A stretch of DNA of 64,000 nt, from contig JANFAH010000012.1 of NCBI GenBank assembly GCA_024663395.1, positions 1,426,001-1,490,000 of the forward strand, read 5' to 3'. Under the pieces are notes generated by a model. The model worked only from the letters and a program-made list of their open reading frames with translations, had not been told where the DNA came from and did not search any database. Below are positions 12,041-21,467 of this stretch, piece after piece. Every line of letters begins with the position of its first letter. Position 1 is the first letter of the stretch. The translations under genes were made by a program, and so were the position numbers. Source of the DNA: Pisolithus tinctorius (lineage: Eukaryota; Basidiomycota; Agaricomycetes; Boletales; Pisolithaceae).

Positions 12041-12173
12041 ACATATAGGTGTCCGGACCGATGACATAAGCGCCTCATGGCCGCTAAGTATATAATTGTT
12101 AATGCGCGGCTCAAACCTTCGCATCAACTTGATTCTTCCCCCCTCATCAATCACCTTCTCTATCGCTCTAGTC
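12041..12173 (+). promoter_or_regulatory. Likely promoter and 5' UTR of antisense Zn2Cys6 gene
   Basis: A TATATAA sequence lies at 12089-12095, about 80 bp upstream of the ATG at 12174. A pyrimidine-rich stretch (CTTCCCCCCTC and CACCTTCTCTATCGCTC) follows at about 12,132-12,170, as is common just upstream of starts in basidiomycete genes. Confidence 0.5.
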
Positions 12174-13270
12174 ATGTCTGCTAACCGTGCCCCTCGCCTT
12201 TCCCAACTCGTTCACGCACCTACTCCGGATCCCGCGGAGGCTGAAAAGGCCTCCTTAAGAGAGCAGCTTGCAGCTGCATCGGCAGGGCTCGTGGCTGAGG
12301 CAAAATGCACGCCTGACGACCGGGAGGACATGCGGGAGGAGAAGATGACATGGTTGAGGCGCTGGGAAGAGAAGACAGTAGGTGGTTCGTATGGTGACCT
12401 GGCCACGTGACTCTGACGAGCCCACAACAGGCGGTACTGATGCCTCTGGTCGAGCGAGGGAAGGCTCTCAGGGTGTCCATGCGGGTTGATGCAGAGGACG
12501 CTCCTGCACTGGCGGAGGCTGACGATTGGTACGAGCGGTGGACCGCGGAGGAGGCCGAAGCACGCGCGAAGGCAGAGCAAGACGTCCAGATGGGAGAGGA
12601 GACTGCGGTGGAGGTTGGCAACGAAGGCGCAGGGGTGAAAATGTCTCATGTAGAGGTCCCACATCCGGCTCGCAAGGTAAGTGAGCCTTAGTGGCTCACA
12701 AGGTCATGGTAACCATGCGGATTTGCAGCGTTCGTGGCAGACCGTTGCGGAGAGCGAGGACGAGGCAGGACGAAAGGTCATGATCCCGCCCGGGTCGGTT
12801 CTGCACAAGGTGCTGTGCGCAAGGTGCTCAGTAAAGAACACGGTGTGTTTCGGTGTAGAGGGTCGAACATGCGATGGCTGCACGCGTATGAAGCAGGGAT
12901 GCGAGAAGTCGACGAAGGCCACGGGAAAGCGGGCACAGGCCAGTGCATCAATTGGTAAGTGACGACCGTGTTTCAACACGACCGAGACTAACCCACTGCA
13001 GGGCGATCCTCGAAGGCTCCTAAGGCCGGTCCATCTAAGCGGGCTCACGACGACGACGACGATGACATCGTGGAGGTGGTTGAGAGCAGAACCCGCGGGA
13101 AGGGCAAGGCACCGGTGCGTGGTGGACTGGATGGCAAGGCCACCCCGGCTTTGTCTCGAGTGCTGACGATGGTGAGGGCCGAGGCCGCAGCTTCGCACGC
13201 AGCCACCATGCATCTGCAGGTCCGCATCGATCAGCTCACGGAGGCCCTCGAAGAGCTTGGCATAGAGTAG
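12174..13270 (+). CDS. Antisense Zn2Cys6-type protein gene within Gypsy 1
   Basis: A spliced gene on the strand opposite to gag-pol, facing away from the 3' LTR and convergent with pol. Exons are 12174-12676, 12729-12954 and 13002-13270. The introns are 52 and 47 nt, with GTAAGT donors and CAG acceptors; the second has a CTAAC branch site. Exon 1 encodes a charged helical region (MSANRAPRLSQLV start). Exon 2 carries six cysteines spaced C-x2-C-x6-C-x7-C-x2-C-x6-C (CARCSVKNTVC, then CDGCTRMKQGC), which is the canonical Zn(II)2Cys6 DNA-binding spacing. Exon 3 has a basic patch (GPSKRA), an Asp run, RGKGKA and a C-terminal helix (LQVRIDQLTEALEELGIE), probably a coiled coil. One frameshift near 12,400 in exon 1 suggests that this copy is damaged. 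Similar proteins are common in mushroom genomes, as far as I recall; the function is unknown and a regulatory role is inference. Confidence 0.75.
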
Positions 13271-14173
13271 AAGACCGCATAGATTGTAGACACCCTTTTG
13301 CGTCCTGTTCTGTTCCCGCTGCCGCCCGTGCCTTATGCACGGGAATATATCAAGCCTTGTCCCGTCTCCAGTAGTTGTGATGCCAGGCATTGCGAAGGAC
13401 CTCTGTCCGCTCAGCGAGGAACTGGCCCTGGACTGGCCGCGGTAGTGTAGAGTGCGCGGGGTACCGCCCGACTTGTCTTCTTTGTGCGGCTTTCAACTTC
13501 TCTCAGTGGTGAGTCCTCGTGGTGTGGTGTTGACGGTAGGATGTGACGATTTCTTGAAGAGAGAATGAAGGGAACGTTTGTTGGGTAACTGGGACGGTCT
13601 TTGGGTATTAATTGGAAGGAGACAGAAGGAAAACTGAAAGGAAAATGGATCAAGGGGCGCACGCTGACTGCGCGTTTGAAGAAGAAATGCGCGGGGTGGT
13701 TGCGAGTATCCATGGTATAGGGCGGCCGAGGACGGCATCAGCGAGACTAGTAAGAGAGATAGGAGAGACGTTGTTTTGGCTATATACTTATTCAGTGTTT
13801 TGTTATTTTTCTGGACGGTTTTGGACTTTTTGTAAGCGGTTTTTATGTTTTTTGAGCGAGGACTAGCTATCAGTAGAATCACCGGACGACACCCGGGGTG
13901 GAATAGAGGTCTCTGGACAAAACCCGGGGTAAAACAGATAAAAGGAAACGAACTATGTCTGATATCGGCCGGATCAAGTGGTATGCTGGTCACCCCTGCG
14001 GGGGACTTTGGACGCTGACTGTCCCCAGTCAGCATGGGAGGAGGAATGAGTGTAGTAGAAGAAGCCGCGGGGAGGTGGGCAAGGCCGCAGAAAGAGGTAT
14101 GGGTATCGTGGGAGAAGAGGGTACGGGGGAATAGCACGATGGACAAACTGCAGGCACTGGAAAGGACGGATAG
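13271..14173. other. Non-coding stretch between convergent genes in Gypsy 1
   Basis: It lies between the end of the antisense gene and the pol stop. It holds the hairpin motif (13995-14033), which in minus-strand sense is followed by TGACCAGC, much as the copy at 11,863 is followed by the LTR. On the minus strand a TATATAGCC occurs near 13,785, and CGTTCCCTTCATT near 13,570 resembles the end of LTR B. It may therefore be a diverged second LTR-like segment, but no partner was found. Confidence 0.35.
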
Positions 14174-17100
14174 TCAGCTGTCCACGGAGAGAGCCTCCAC
14201 ATTATCATCAGTGGGGTCATCCTCAGCCTCTTCAAGAAGGTGGTCTAGTTCTTCATCATCTAGCCCAGTAATGCGAGTCACAGTTGCACGGGTCTGAGAC
14301 TGCGGGTGGTAGGGAAGTAAGTGGAATGCAGCGAAGCAGAGTTTGGAGATGGAGCCATCCAACTCGGCCAGCAGGTACGAGCCCCCAGTGGTCCGACGAA
14401 GGACGACCATGGGACCGGTGTACCGCGGCTTTGTCTTCCAGTTCAGCTCTTTCTCTATGCGGGAGTTGCGAACAAGCACGAGGGTGCCGGGAGTGAAGTT
14501 ATGGTCTTTAATGTGATTCTGAAAGGCGGCTTCGAACTGCTGGATAGACTGGAAGCGTGCACAGAGGACATTGCCGCGGACCTGGTCTAGGTCATCCTGA
14601 TGCTTCTGTAGCTGGTGCGCACGCCAAGCAATCAGTTCTGTGGTAGTCAGCGGCGTTGCATCATCGTGGGATAGGGGCAAGAGGAAGGTAGCCTCAGCGA
14701 GATCAAATGGAAACAGCGGCTTGACACCGTGCACCATGAAGTAAGGGGATAAACCCGTAGACTTCAGAATGGTGACCCGCTCGGCCCAGAAGACGGAGTG
14801 CGCAACAGTGTGCCAGCGGCGATCATCGTTCTCGCAGCTCTTCATGATAGCCTCACGAACATCATAGTGGCGGCGCTCTACAATGCCGTTAGCCTGAGAG
14901 TTGTAAGGAGAGATACGGATGTGATGGATATGATATTGCGCGGCTAGGGCATCTAAAGCTTGGATGAACACGGGACCGTTGTCAGTGACAATCTCAGTGA
15001 GCGGACCCCAGCGGCATAGGATATCCTCGAAGATGAAGGACACGAGCGCGGTACTATTTTCCGCGTGCAACATGCACCATTCGGGATATGAGGTGAGTGT
15101 GCAATGAGCCTGTACTATGTAGCTGTAGCCGCCGGCTTTGGGCATCAGCATCGTGTCAATGTGAGCTTTATGAAACAGGCCCCCTATCATGGGTACAGTG
15201 GGGGGGATATGAAGCTTTTGCGTCTGGTGGATCTGGCATTCGTGACAAGTGCGAACATACCACTTCACATCCTTGACAAGAAGAGGCCACCAGAAGCGAA
15301 GGAGAAGGCGCGTGCGGACCGTGAAGACTCCCTTGTGTCCGAGGTCGTCATGCGCTTCTTTGATGAGACGATACTGCTTGGATTCGTCGACGACTAGCTG
15401 GTGCTGTCCATGCGGTTCTCTACACCATAAGTTACCATCTAGGAGGAAGAAGCAGCTGGCCGAATTAAAGAAGGATGAGTACTGCGCATCAGTAAGGTCA
15501 GGAGGTTGCTCGCGGGTCGCAAGGAATGCACGGATCATTTCTATCTTTGCTTCGCATGCCCGAGCTTTCACAGACCATGGAATAGCAGGGTCGTCTGGGG
15601 TATCGGAAGGGTTATTAGCATCAGCAGTCGCAGAGAATGCGAGATAGAAGGATGCAGGCAGCGGGAGGCTCGCCCGATGGTAAGCGGGTGGCAGTAGGGA
15701 AGGGCGATCTTGACTGGAAAGTGACATAGGAGGCGGGCGGTCATTGACAACCTGTGTAGAGAAAGAGTAAAAATGGTCCAGCCAATCCTCATGGTCATCA
15801 ACCTCGGGCGGGTCGAGCTCTGACCGCGGACGGCGGGATAAGCCGTCAGGGCTGGCATGCTTGTCCACAGGAACGTGGACGAGTTTGAACAAGAAGAGGA
15901 GGACGCCAGCAATCCAGCGATTGATCGTCGCGTTAGGCTGGAGATCTGGGTTATTTATCATGCCCTTAATATACTTTGCATCTACCTCCACAGTGAAGTT
16001 AGTGAGACCGAAGATGTATACGCGTACCGCGCGCAACGTGTGGAAGAGACCATACAACTCAAGCTTAGCCTGGGAGTAGCGGCTTTCCACTTCATTGAGG
16101 GTGATGGATCCGAAGCGACTTGGGTACCGTCTGCCATCTTCGCCAAGCTGGTAGAGGATGTAGCCAACTGCGATGACCGATGTGTCGACTGCTAGAACTA
16201 CTTCGCGACCGCACTCGTAGTCGATTCTTCGGAGTGCGGGGGACTTTACAATTTCATCCTTGAGTTGTTGCATGGCAGCGCATTGCGGCTCGTCCCATGT
16301 GAATGGTACGTCTTTCCGCGTGAGTGCAACTAGCGGCCGCGCGATCTTGGCGAAGTCTTTGATGAAGATGTGTAGCACACCGCAGACACCGAGGAAACCG
16401 TGGACCTGTGTCAGGTTGCAGCACTCGGGCCAGTCGCGGATCTTCTGCACTTTGCTTTCTTCAGGAATGCGACCTTCAAAGGTGCACTTGTGGCCAATGA
16501 TCACAGCGGACGGAGCGGCTAGCACGAACTTCTTTGCCGAGACGGTGGCTCCGACGTTCTGCAAACGCTGAAGGATACGGTTAACGACTATACAGTGATT
16601 CCAGATAAATTTCCGAATCCCAGGATTCTCTGGGATAGTCTCATAGGAGCTGTCTGTGCGCTGATAGCGGGTGGTCTCAGATTTCACGGGGACATCATCT
16701 ATGAAGGGTAGGGTATGATGCGGGATCTCATCCTGGAGAACAAATGCAGTATCTCCCTGGTATACCTGTACCGCATTCGCATGACCTTGCGGCAGAGTAG
16801 TAAGCCGATGTGGTCCGAGGGGGGTACCGAAGGTGGTGAGGTCCTGGGAATTGACGTGGAGTGCGCGCTGGTCATACCCGGAGTAGAGGTCCATCATTGC
16901 ATACACCGCATATCCAGCAAAGGATTCTGCGAGATGTTCTACGAAGGGCGGGACGGACGCATCACGGATGGTCACTGCATTCAGGGGCTGTAAGTCATGC
17001 ACAAGGCAAAGAGACTTTCCGTCTTTCTTTACTATGCAGAACCAGCGGGAGCGGTAAGCCGCTGTAGAAGGTTCATACATGCCGGACTTGATGCGATCTT

Positions 17101-17785
17101 TAATCATGTCTATGACCTGGGCATGTATCGCGTTTGGGATAGGGATATTGTGTTGGACCCAAGGCGTGTGTGGAATCGTAGGAATCTTTACTGGTGGGAA
17201 ATACTGTTCGTCTAGGTGTCCGCGCTCTGTAATGTCCCAAGCGAATGCGAGCTCATGGACCGAAACAAGCCAAGTTACGAGTTTAAGTTCTTCTGGCCAA
17301 AGCCATTCTGCAGGGTCAAGGTCAAGTTCCGCAGCCCGTTCGGCAGTGAAGCGGATGCCCGGGGCGAAGTCTGGTGGACAGGTTGGAAGTGGTTGGAGAC
17401 CAGCAAGCGGGTCGTCAGGCAGGCTGCGCACGATGCGGTATTCTTCCGCCATCGGGGCAGGTACCGTCCGAACCTTCTTGGCAACTGGCTTGTAAACGAG
17501 GGTGCAAACCGCGGGATCTAGTCGATAAACACTGCTGAATGCGGCTATAGCAGAGGGGTTTAGTATTGTCTGAGTGGAAGAGAGGAAAGTGAAAGCAGCT
17601 GAGGGTATTCCGGTGGGTATGTTCCGCGGTACAGGTGCCACGGGCGAAGAGAAGTTCGTCAAAGTGAAGGCTAGGGATGAGACAGTAGGACTGAGGAACG
17701 GATAACAGCGGCTAAATAGGAAACAGGATGTCTTAGTAGGCTCTCCCCGACTGTTTGGTGGATCATCGATATTCAAAAACCCCAC
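14174..17785 (-). CDS. Gypsy 1 pol: RT, RNase H, integrase
   Basis: An open frame of about 1,200 codons, reached from the gag-protease frame by a -1 shift at 17776-17782. The first codon of the open frame is GTG and is not a start. RT motifs include AMMDLYSGYDQ (motif A) and LPFIDDVPVK (motif C). RNase H has VVLAVDTS, AKLELYGLF and VEVDAKYIKG. Integrase has the zinc-binding HDDLGHKG and CHECQIH and the DDE residues in IDTMLMPKAG, VTDNGPVF and GIVERRH. A C-terminal SH3-like part (TPGTLVLVRN and PRYTGPMVVLRR) precedes an acidic tail that ends at 14174. There is no chromodomain. All catalytic residues I can place are intact, so this is the best preserved polyprotein in the window. Confidence 0.92.
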   Translation of the reverse strand: MGFLNIDDPPNSRGEPTKTSCFLFSRCYPFLSPTVSSLAFTLTNFSSPVAPVPRNIPTGIPSAAFTFLSSTQTILNPSAIAAFSSVYRLDPAVCTLVYKPVAKKVRTVPAPMAEEYRIVRSLPDDPLAGLQPLPTCPPDFAPGIRFTAERAAELDLDPAEWLWPEELKLVTWLVSVHELAFAWDITERGHLDEQYFPPVKIPTIPHTPWVQHNIPIPNAIHAQVIDMIKDRIKSGMYEPSTAAYRSRWFCIVKKDGKSLCLVHDLQPLNAVTIRDASVPPFVEHLAESFAGYAVYAMMDLYSGYDQRALHVNSQDLTTFGTPLGPHRLTTLPQGHANAVQVYQGDTAFVLQDEIPHHTLPFIDDVPVKSETTRYQRTDSSYETIPENPGIRKFIWNHCIVVNRILQRLQNVGATVSAKKFVLAAPSAVIIGHKCTFEGRIPEESKVQKIRDWPECCNLTQVHGFLGVCGVLHIFIKDFAKIARPLVALTRKDVPFTWDEPQCAAMQQLKDEIVKSPALRRIDYECGREVVLAVDTSVIAVGYILYQLGEDGRRYPSRFGSITLNEVESRYSQAKLELYGLFHTLRAVRVYIFGLTNFTVEVDAKYIKGMINNPDLQPNATINRWIAGVLLFLFKLVHVPVDKHASPDGLSRRPRSELDPPEVDDHEDWLDHFYSFSTQVVNDRPPPMSLSSQDRPSLLPPAYHRASLPLPASFYLAFSATADANNPSDTPDDPAIPWSVKARACEAKIEMIRAFLATREQPPDLTDAQYSSFFNSASCFFLLDGNLWCREPHGQHQLVVDESKQYRLIKEAHDDLGHKGVFTVRTRLLLRFWWPLLVKDVKWYVRTCHECQIHQTQKLHIPPTVPMIGGLFHKAHIDTMLMPKAGGYSYIVQAHCTLTSYPEWCMLHAENSTALVSFIFEDILCRWGPLTEIVTDNGPVFIQALDALAAQYHIHHIRISPYNSQANGIVERRHYDVREAIMKSCENDDRRWHTVAHSVFWAERVTILKSTGLSPYFMVHGVKPLFPFDLAEATFLLPLSHDDATPLTTTELIAWRAHQLQKHQDDLDQVRGNVLCARFQSIQQFEAAFQNHIKDHNFTPGTLVLVRNSRIEKELNWKTKPRYTGPMVVLRRTTGGSYLLAELDGSISKLCFAAFHLLPYHPQSQTRATVTRITGLDDEELDHLLEEAEDDPTDDNVEALSVDS

Positions 17786-18780
17786 TCGACTATACTTTGG
17801 TGGCTATGGCAGTGCTTGCCACACTTGCAGCGTGGACAGCCCTCACGCCACGGGCATGTGGGCAAAGTGTACTTGCGGCTGTCGTTCAGATCACGGAGAG
17901 TGATCCGCTGTCCACCGTCAGGATAATCGTTTGTTACCGCACTCATGAGGCAAATGAACGGACGTCTGAGGAGCATGTCGAAGTTGGCATGTTCAATTAC
18001 TTGAACCTGTAGCATGACTGGCCCAGCGCCGAAGTCGAGTTTCAGGTTCTCTAGTACGCCTACAGTAGTGTCTTTAGACATGTTAGCAGACGTCATAGTC
18101 ATGAGATGATCGCAGCGCAATGGAAGCCTGATCTTTTCCCAAATGCGCCTGGGCATGGTGATGATTTCCGAACCGGAATCTAGTACGCAGTTGATTGTGA
18201 CATCGGTCCCGGGGACCTTGGCTTCGATGCAGCGGAGCGGCAGAGTGTGGTGAGCTACGATGGAGCCATCATCACCACGGATAACGCGGTCTCCGTATTC
18301 ACGCGCAGTTCTTTGAGGATCGCGGCCGGTCAATTCATTCACTTGTACTCCTTCTTCATCGTCACTACGAACTACCTCAATCTCGTTTGTGGTGACGCGT
18401 TTCGCCATGGTGATGTCTCTGAACTGTTTGCGAAACTCTGGGGCTACTGCAAATAATTCTTTGACTGGCATGGCAATGCTGGTTTCGAGTACACGCTCCA
18501 CGATACGCTTGGGCGCAGCTTTGTCTTCAAGGGGGAACGAGTAACAGTACTGGTTTTGATTGCGAGCTGCTGGGTACGGTGTCTGTGTCGGAACAATTGC
18601 CGCGGGAATGGGGTCCTTGCGCGCAGGCGTTGGAGCTGGATTAGTCAGAGGAACATATGGTTTCGTAGCAGTAGATGTTGGTGCAGGTGTGGAGGGCTCG
18701 GATGCCTGGCGAGCGGCACGCGAACTTTGAACACCAGGGGAAACGATTTCCTCTTCGACAGTGGCTGCATGTGGGTCGAC
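17773..18780 (-). CDS. Gypsy 1 protease region
   Basis: In the same frame as gag, separated only by TGA at 18781-18783. The N-terminal linker is Pro/Ala-rich; the retropepsin domain has CVLDSGSEI (catalytic DSG) and, downstream, FDMLLRRPF, which corresponds to the usual LLGRPF. A cysteine-rich tail (CPWREGCPRCKCGKHC) leads to the frameshift site. The dimeric aspartic protease would process the polyprotein. It is either produced by TGA readthrough or disabled by a CGA-to-TGA change. Confidence 0.85.
   Translation of the reverse strand, partial: VDPHAATVEEEIVSPGVQSSRAARQASEPSTPAPTSTATKPYVPLTNPAPTPARKDPIPAAIVPTQTPYPAARNQNQYCYSFPLEDKAAPKRIVERVLETSIAMPVKELFAVAPEFRKQFRDITMAKRVTTNEIEVVRSDDEEGVQVNELTGRDPQRTAREYGDRVIRGDDGSIVAHHTLPLRCIEAKVPGTDVTINCVLDSGSEIITMPRRIWEKIRLPLRCDHLMTMTSANMSKDTTVGVLENLKLDFGAGPVMLQVQVIEHANFDMLLRRPFICLMSAVTNDYPDGGQRITLRDLNDSRKYTLPTCPWREGCPRCKCGKHCHSHQSIVEWGF
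17776..17782 (-). other. Candidate -1 ribosomal frameshift site GGGTTTT
   Basis: In minus-strand sense the protease frame reads TGG GGT TTT TGA. The heptamer G GGT TTT fits the X-XXY-YYZ slippery pattern and lies directly before the protease-frame stop. A -1 slip enters the pol frame (TTG AAT ATC). The yeast L-A virus uses the closely similar GGGTTTA. A downstream pseudoknot was not modelled. Confidence 0.7.
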
Positions 18781-20034
18781 TCATGGAGGGTTGGCAGGAC
18801 GTGCCGCAGGTCGAGCTGTGATTTCAACTCCGTCGAAGCGGGCTTTCTTTCCGCGGGGAATGACTGCTCCCTTGATACCTTTATCCACTTGGTAGGTAGC
18901 CCAAGCTTGAGCGACATATGCTTGGAAGTCAGGGTCGGCTAAGTCTGCGACAGGTTCATTGGCATCTTGGACGGTGTTTAAGAAGGCAGAAGGCTGGATT
19001 TCCAACTGCACGTCAATTTCGGGATGGGCAACGCAGAAGAGGTTAGTGGTGCCTTGCATGGCCACGTTGTGCGGAGCAGCAGGAGTCGCAGCACGCGCAC
19101 TGGCCTGGTCTCTGTCAGCCATGACGCGGTCAACAGCCTCTCTCAGTGAGTTACATTCAGGGAAACGTGGGATTTGGCTTCCGTCCACCAGATAGAGACG
19201 GTTGTCTGTACCTCTCGTGATCTTACCGGCGTGGATATAAACTTCAACGAGCGCACACATCCTTGTCCAATGGTTGGGGTCTGCACAGAAACTGCAACCA
19301 GGTCTGCATTGCTGCGGCAGAGGCTGCGTCTGGAAGTTGTATTCCTGTTTAACAACAGTACTGGCAGGTGGCACCTGCAGCATGTAAGCCAACGAGGGAG
19401 GTGTAGCTGGTGAGGCCGCGGTACCCATCGTCGGTACCGCACTACGAAGAGCGGATCCTGTCAGAAGGAACTTGGCGGCTTTGACGACTTCTGCGAGCGG
19501 GTATGGATCGTCAGGGTGGAGGTCGGTGCGGACTATAGAGAGTCGATGACGAATACGATCTGCGATGGCCCTCGGGAAGCCATTCTGGAACATGGAATCC
19601 CGTTCCGTCTCTGCAAGCTTTTTAGTTTTAATGAGCAGGGCAGAAATCTTAGCGAATTTCCACTGGTATTCTCCGAGGTCATCCTGGTTCTGCATAGGCT
19701 TGGACTGATATTCTTCGACGAGGTACTGCAGGTCTGCACGGCAGTAGCAGTCATCACCCTCGCAGCCAGGGTACAAACCCTTAACAGCTACTACAAAGGC
19801 ATCCCAGTCGTCGGCTGCGAGAGCAGCTTCCAGAAGCGTTTGCCAGACCTCGGCTTCTTCGAGGTCAGCATAGCGGATTGTGGCTTTGATCTTGCCACAG
19901 TCATCAAGAGCAGCGAGAGTACCGAGGAAGTTGATGTCTTCGAGGTAGTGCAGAAGCTGCGCAGGAGAATCTCCGCTAAATTTAGGTGAGTTTTGTGTTC
20001 CACGGAGCGGCATCTGAAACTGAGGATTAGCCAT
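18781..20034 (-). CDS. Gypsy 1 gag
   Basis: Starts at MANPQFQMPLRG in a good context (CCACCAATGG). It has a capsid-like helical region (FSGDSPAQLLHYLEDINFLG to about residue 190) and one knuckle, CSFCADPNHWTRMC, near residues 250-265. The frame stays open upstream for about 190 codons, to the PBS, with Ser/Pro-rich content but no ATG. The Gag may therefore be longer through a non-ATG start or splicing. It ends at TGA 18781-18783, after which the same frame continues into protease. Confidence 0.85.
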   Translation of the reverse strand: MANPQFQMPLRGTQNSPKFSGDSPAQLLHYLEDINFLGTLAALDDCGKIKATIRYADLEEAEVWQTLLEAALAADDWDAFVVAVKGLYPGCEGDDCYCRADLQYLVEEYQSKPMQNQDDLGEYQWKFAKISALLIKTKKLAETERDSMFQNGFPRAIADRIRHRLSIVRTDLHPDDPYPLAEVVKAAKFLLTGSALRSAVPTMGTAASPATPPSLAYMLQVPPASTVVKQEYNFQTQPLPQQCRPGCSFCADPNHWTRMCALVEVYIHAGKITRGTDNRLYLVDGSQIPRFPECNSLREAVDRVMADRDQASARAATPAAPHNVAMQGTTNLFCVAHPEIDVQLEIQPSAFLNTVQDANEPVADLADPDFQAYVAQAWATYQVDKGIKGAVIPRGKKARFDGVEITARPAARPANPP

Positions 20035-20615
20035 TGGTGGGTTAACCTGTGGTGGTGGTGCCGGATTGGTAATGGGTGGAACAGGTATTGGTTGCGGGTG
20101 CGAAGTGGTTGGTATAGTGCGCGAGCGAGTGGGCGGAAGTGTTGGCGGGTTACTAATTGGCTGATGGGTGGTCTGCGACCGAGTGAGTGGTCGTGGCAGT
20201 GTGGCGGATGGAGCTGGGAGTCCGGGTATAGATTCGGAGGCGTCAAAGAGACAGGAAAAAGAGGGCGTCGGTGATGATGAATCAGATGATGTGACGGGTG
20301 TTAAAGGTGATGGCGGGGTTTCGGGCCTTTGGGGAGTCGAGTGGATAAAGCCACCGGGAAAATCAGGGGCAGTGAGATCTAGGTGATCCGATGCGACGGA
20401 TATCTGATCTGCCGAGATATCAGGAGGAGTGATCGCAGGTAGTACCCACGGAATGTCAGCGGGTAATTGCGTGTGGTCCGGTGTTATGGGTGAAACAGGG
20501 TGGAAAATGTCGGAGTCTTCTGACAGGTTCAGATTGCGAAAGTGCAGGCGTAAATTTTCTAGTTCGGTGCGTTCGGTGGTGCGCCTGAGCGACCTTCTGG
20601 AAGTGACAGCAGAAT

Positions 20616-20633
20616 CCCTCGCGGTGGGCTCCA
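20616..20633 (-). other. Primer binding site of Gypsy 1
   Basis: In minus-strand sense TGGAGCCCACCGCGAGGG follows two nucleotides after the LTR end (CCTACA). The initial TGG matches the CCA end of a tRNA; the tRNA was not identified. Confidence 0.6.
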
Positions 20634-20635
20634 GT

Positions 20636-21289
20636 TGTAGGAAAAGTCCAAGTAGCTGTATAACACGAGCTAGATGGCTTAGATAACAACAATAAAAAAT
20701 GAAGGGAACGAATTGTTTGTCCCAAGGGATTCTGGACTGTCAGGACTAGAAGGAGAGACCCAGCGCTTTGTAGCAGTAGTGTTTCGTGACGTGCGTGGCA
20801 TGGTCCACGGAGTAGTATTGGCGATGTGAGCGGTGCGAGCGGTATACGTAGTTCGTGCGCGGCGGAATGCGAGATGTGCGGCATAGACAAAGTGGACAAG
20901 AAACTCATGGTGACCTTCCGAGTGCCAAAAGGTATCATTCTGTACCTAAGTACAGGGTTTTATAGTCCGGGCAAACCTGGAACCTAAGTAAGACAGGCTA
21001 CAGTAAGGGAAAGCCGCGCGACAGCGCGTACACAGAAGACAGGCCAAACAGAGGCCAAGGGTATAACTACAGGCACTAAAGAAATAGAGACCGTGATAAG
21101 AAAAAGAGTCCAAGGAAAAACAACGACCGGAGCACAGCGGCCGCGGGTACAGCATTGTGCGAGAGGGAGCGAGGGCATGGGAAGGTAGCGCGTGAACAAC
21201 GGTGGACACGAGAGGGGAGCGGATGTAACAGTAGTCACAGAACGGTTAATGATAGGGCTTACGTGTCCAGGGAATGCGGATTCCTCACA
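20636..21289 (-). repeat. LTR B, 5' LTR of Gypsy element 1
   Basis: A 654-bp LTR, minus-strand sense TGTGAGGAATCC ... CCTACA. A TATAAAA box lies at 20958-20964 with transcription expected towards gag. It forms the left arm of a large inverted repeat with LTR C. Confidence 0.88.
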
Positions 21290-21467
21290 CCCATTCAGTG
21301 GTCTCCTCGCGTTCCTCGGCTCCATGCTTGCTTCACTTCTACACGGAATCATCCGGTGTTCTCGAACCCTCGGCACCACACCATTGCCATCACCACACGG
21401 CAAGCTATTTATGTCCTCCATGCCACGTGACTGACCGGGGATGGTCAGCATCTAAGTCCCCCGCAGG
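21290..21467 (+). other. Spacer between inverted LTRs, = Gypsy 1 3' internal segment
   Basis: It matches the 178 bp next to LTR A (11863-12040) but belongs to LTR C in orientation: the segment ends in CCCCCGCAG directly before the TGTGAGG of LTR C. LTR C is therefore the 3' LTR of a second, plus-oriented copy, of which only these 178 bp of internal sequence remain before Gypsy 1 begins. The hairpin stem carries transitions. Confidence 0.7.

Larger units (their letters stand above)
11272..21289 (-). mobile_element. Gypsy element 1 (Ty3/Gypsy) with antisense accessory gene
   Basis: A near-complete LTR retrotransposon on the minus strand: 5' LTR (20636-21289), PBS, gag, protease, -1 frameshift site, pol (RT-RNase H-integrase), a plus-strand Zn2Cys6 gene, a conserved 3' internal segment with a hairpin, and a 3' LTR (11272-11862). 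Catalytic motifs of protease, RT, RNase H and integrase are intact. The main visible lesions are one in-frame TGA between gag and protease and the loss of about 65 bp from the distal end of the 3' LTR. No matching target duplication was found because one edge is truncated and the other abuts an inverted relative. Confidence 0.85.

Noticed and set aside
12212..13390. Minus-strand frames of 133-228 codons
   Set aside because: Shadows of the GC-rich Zn2Cys6 gene on the other strand.
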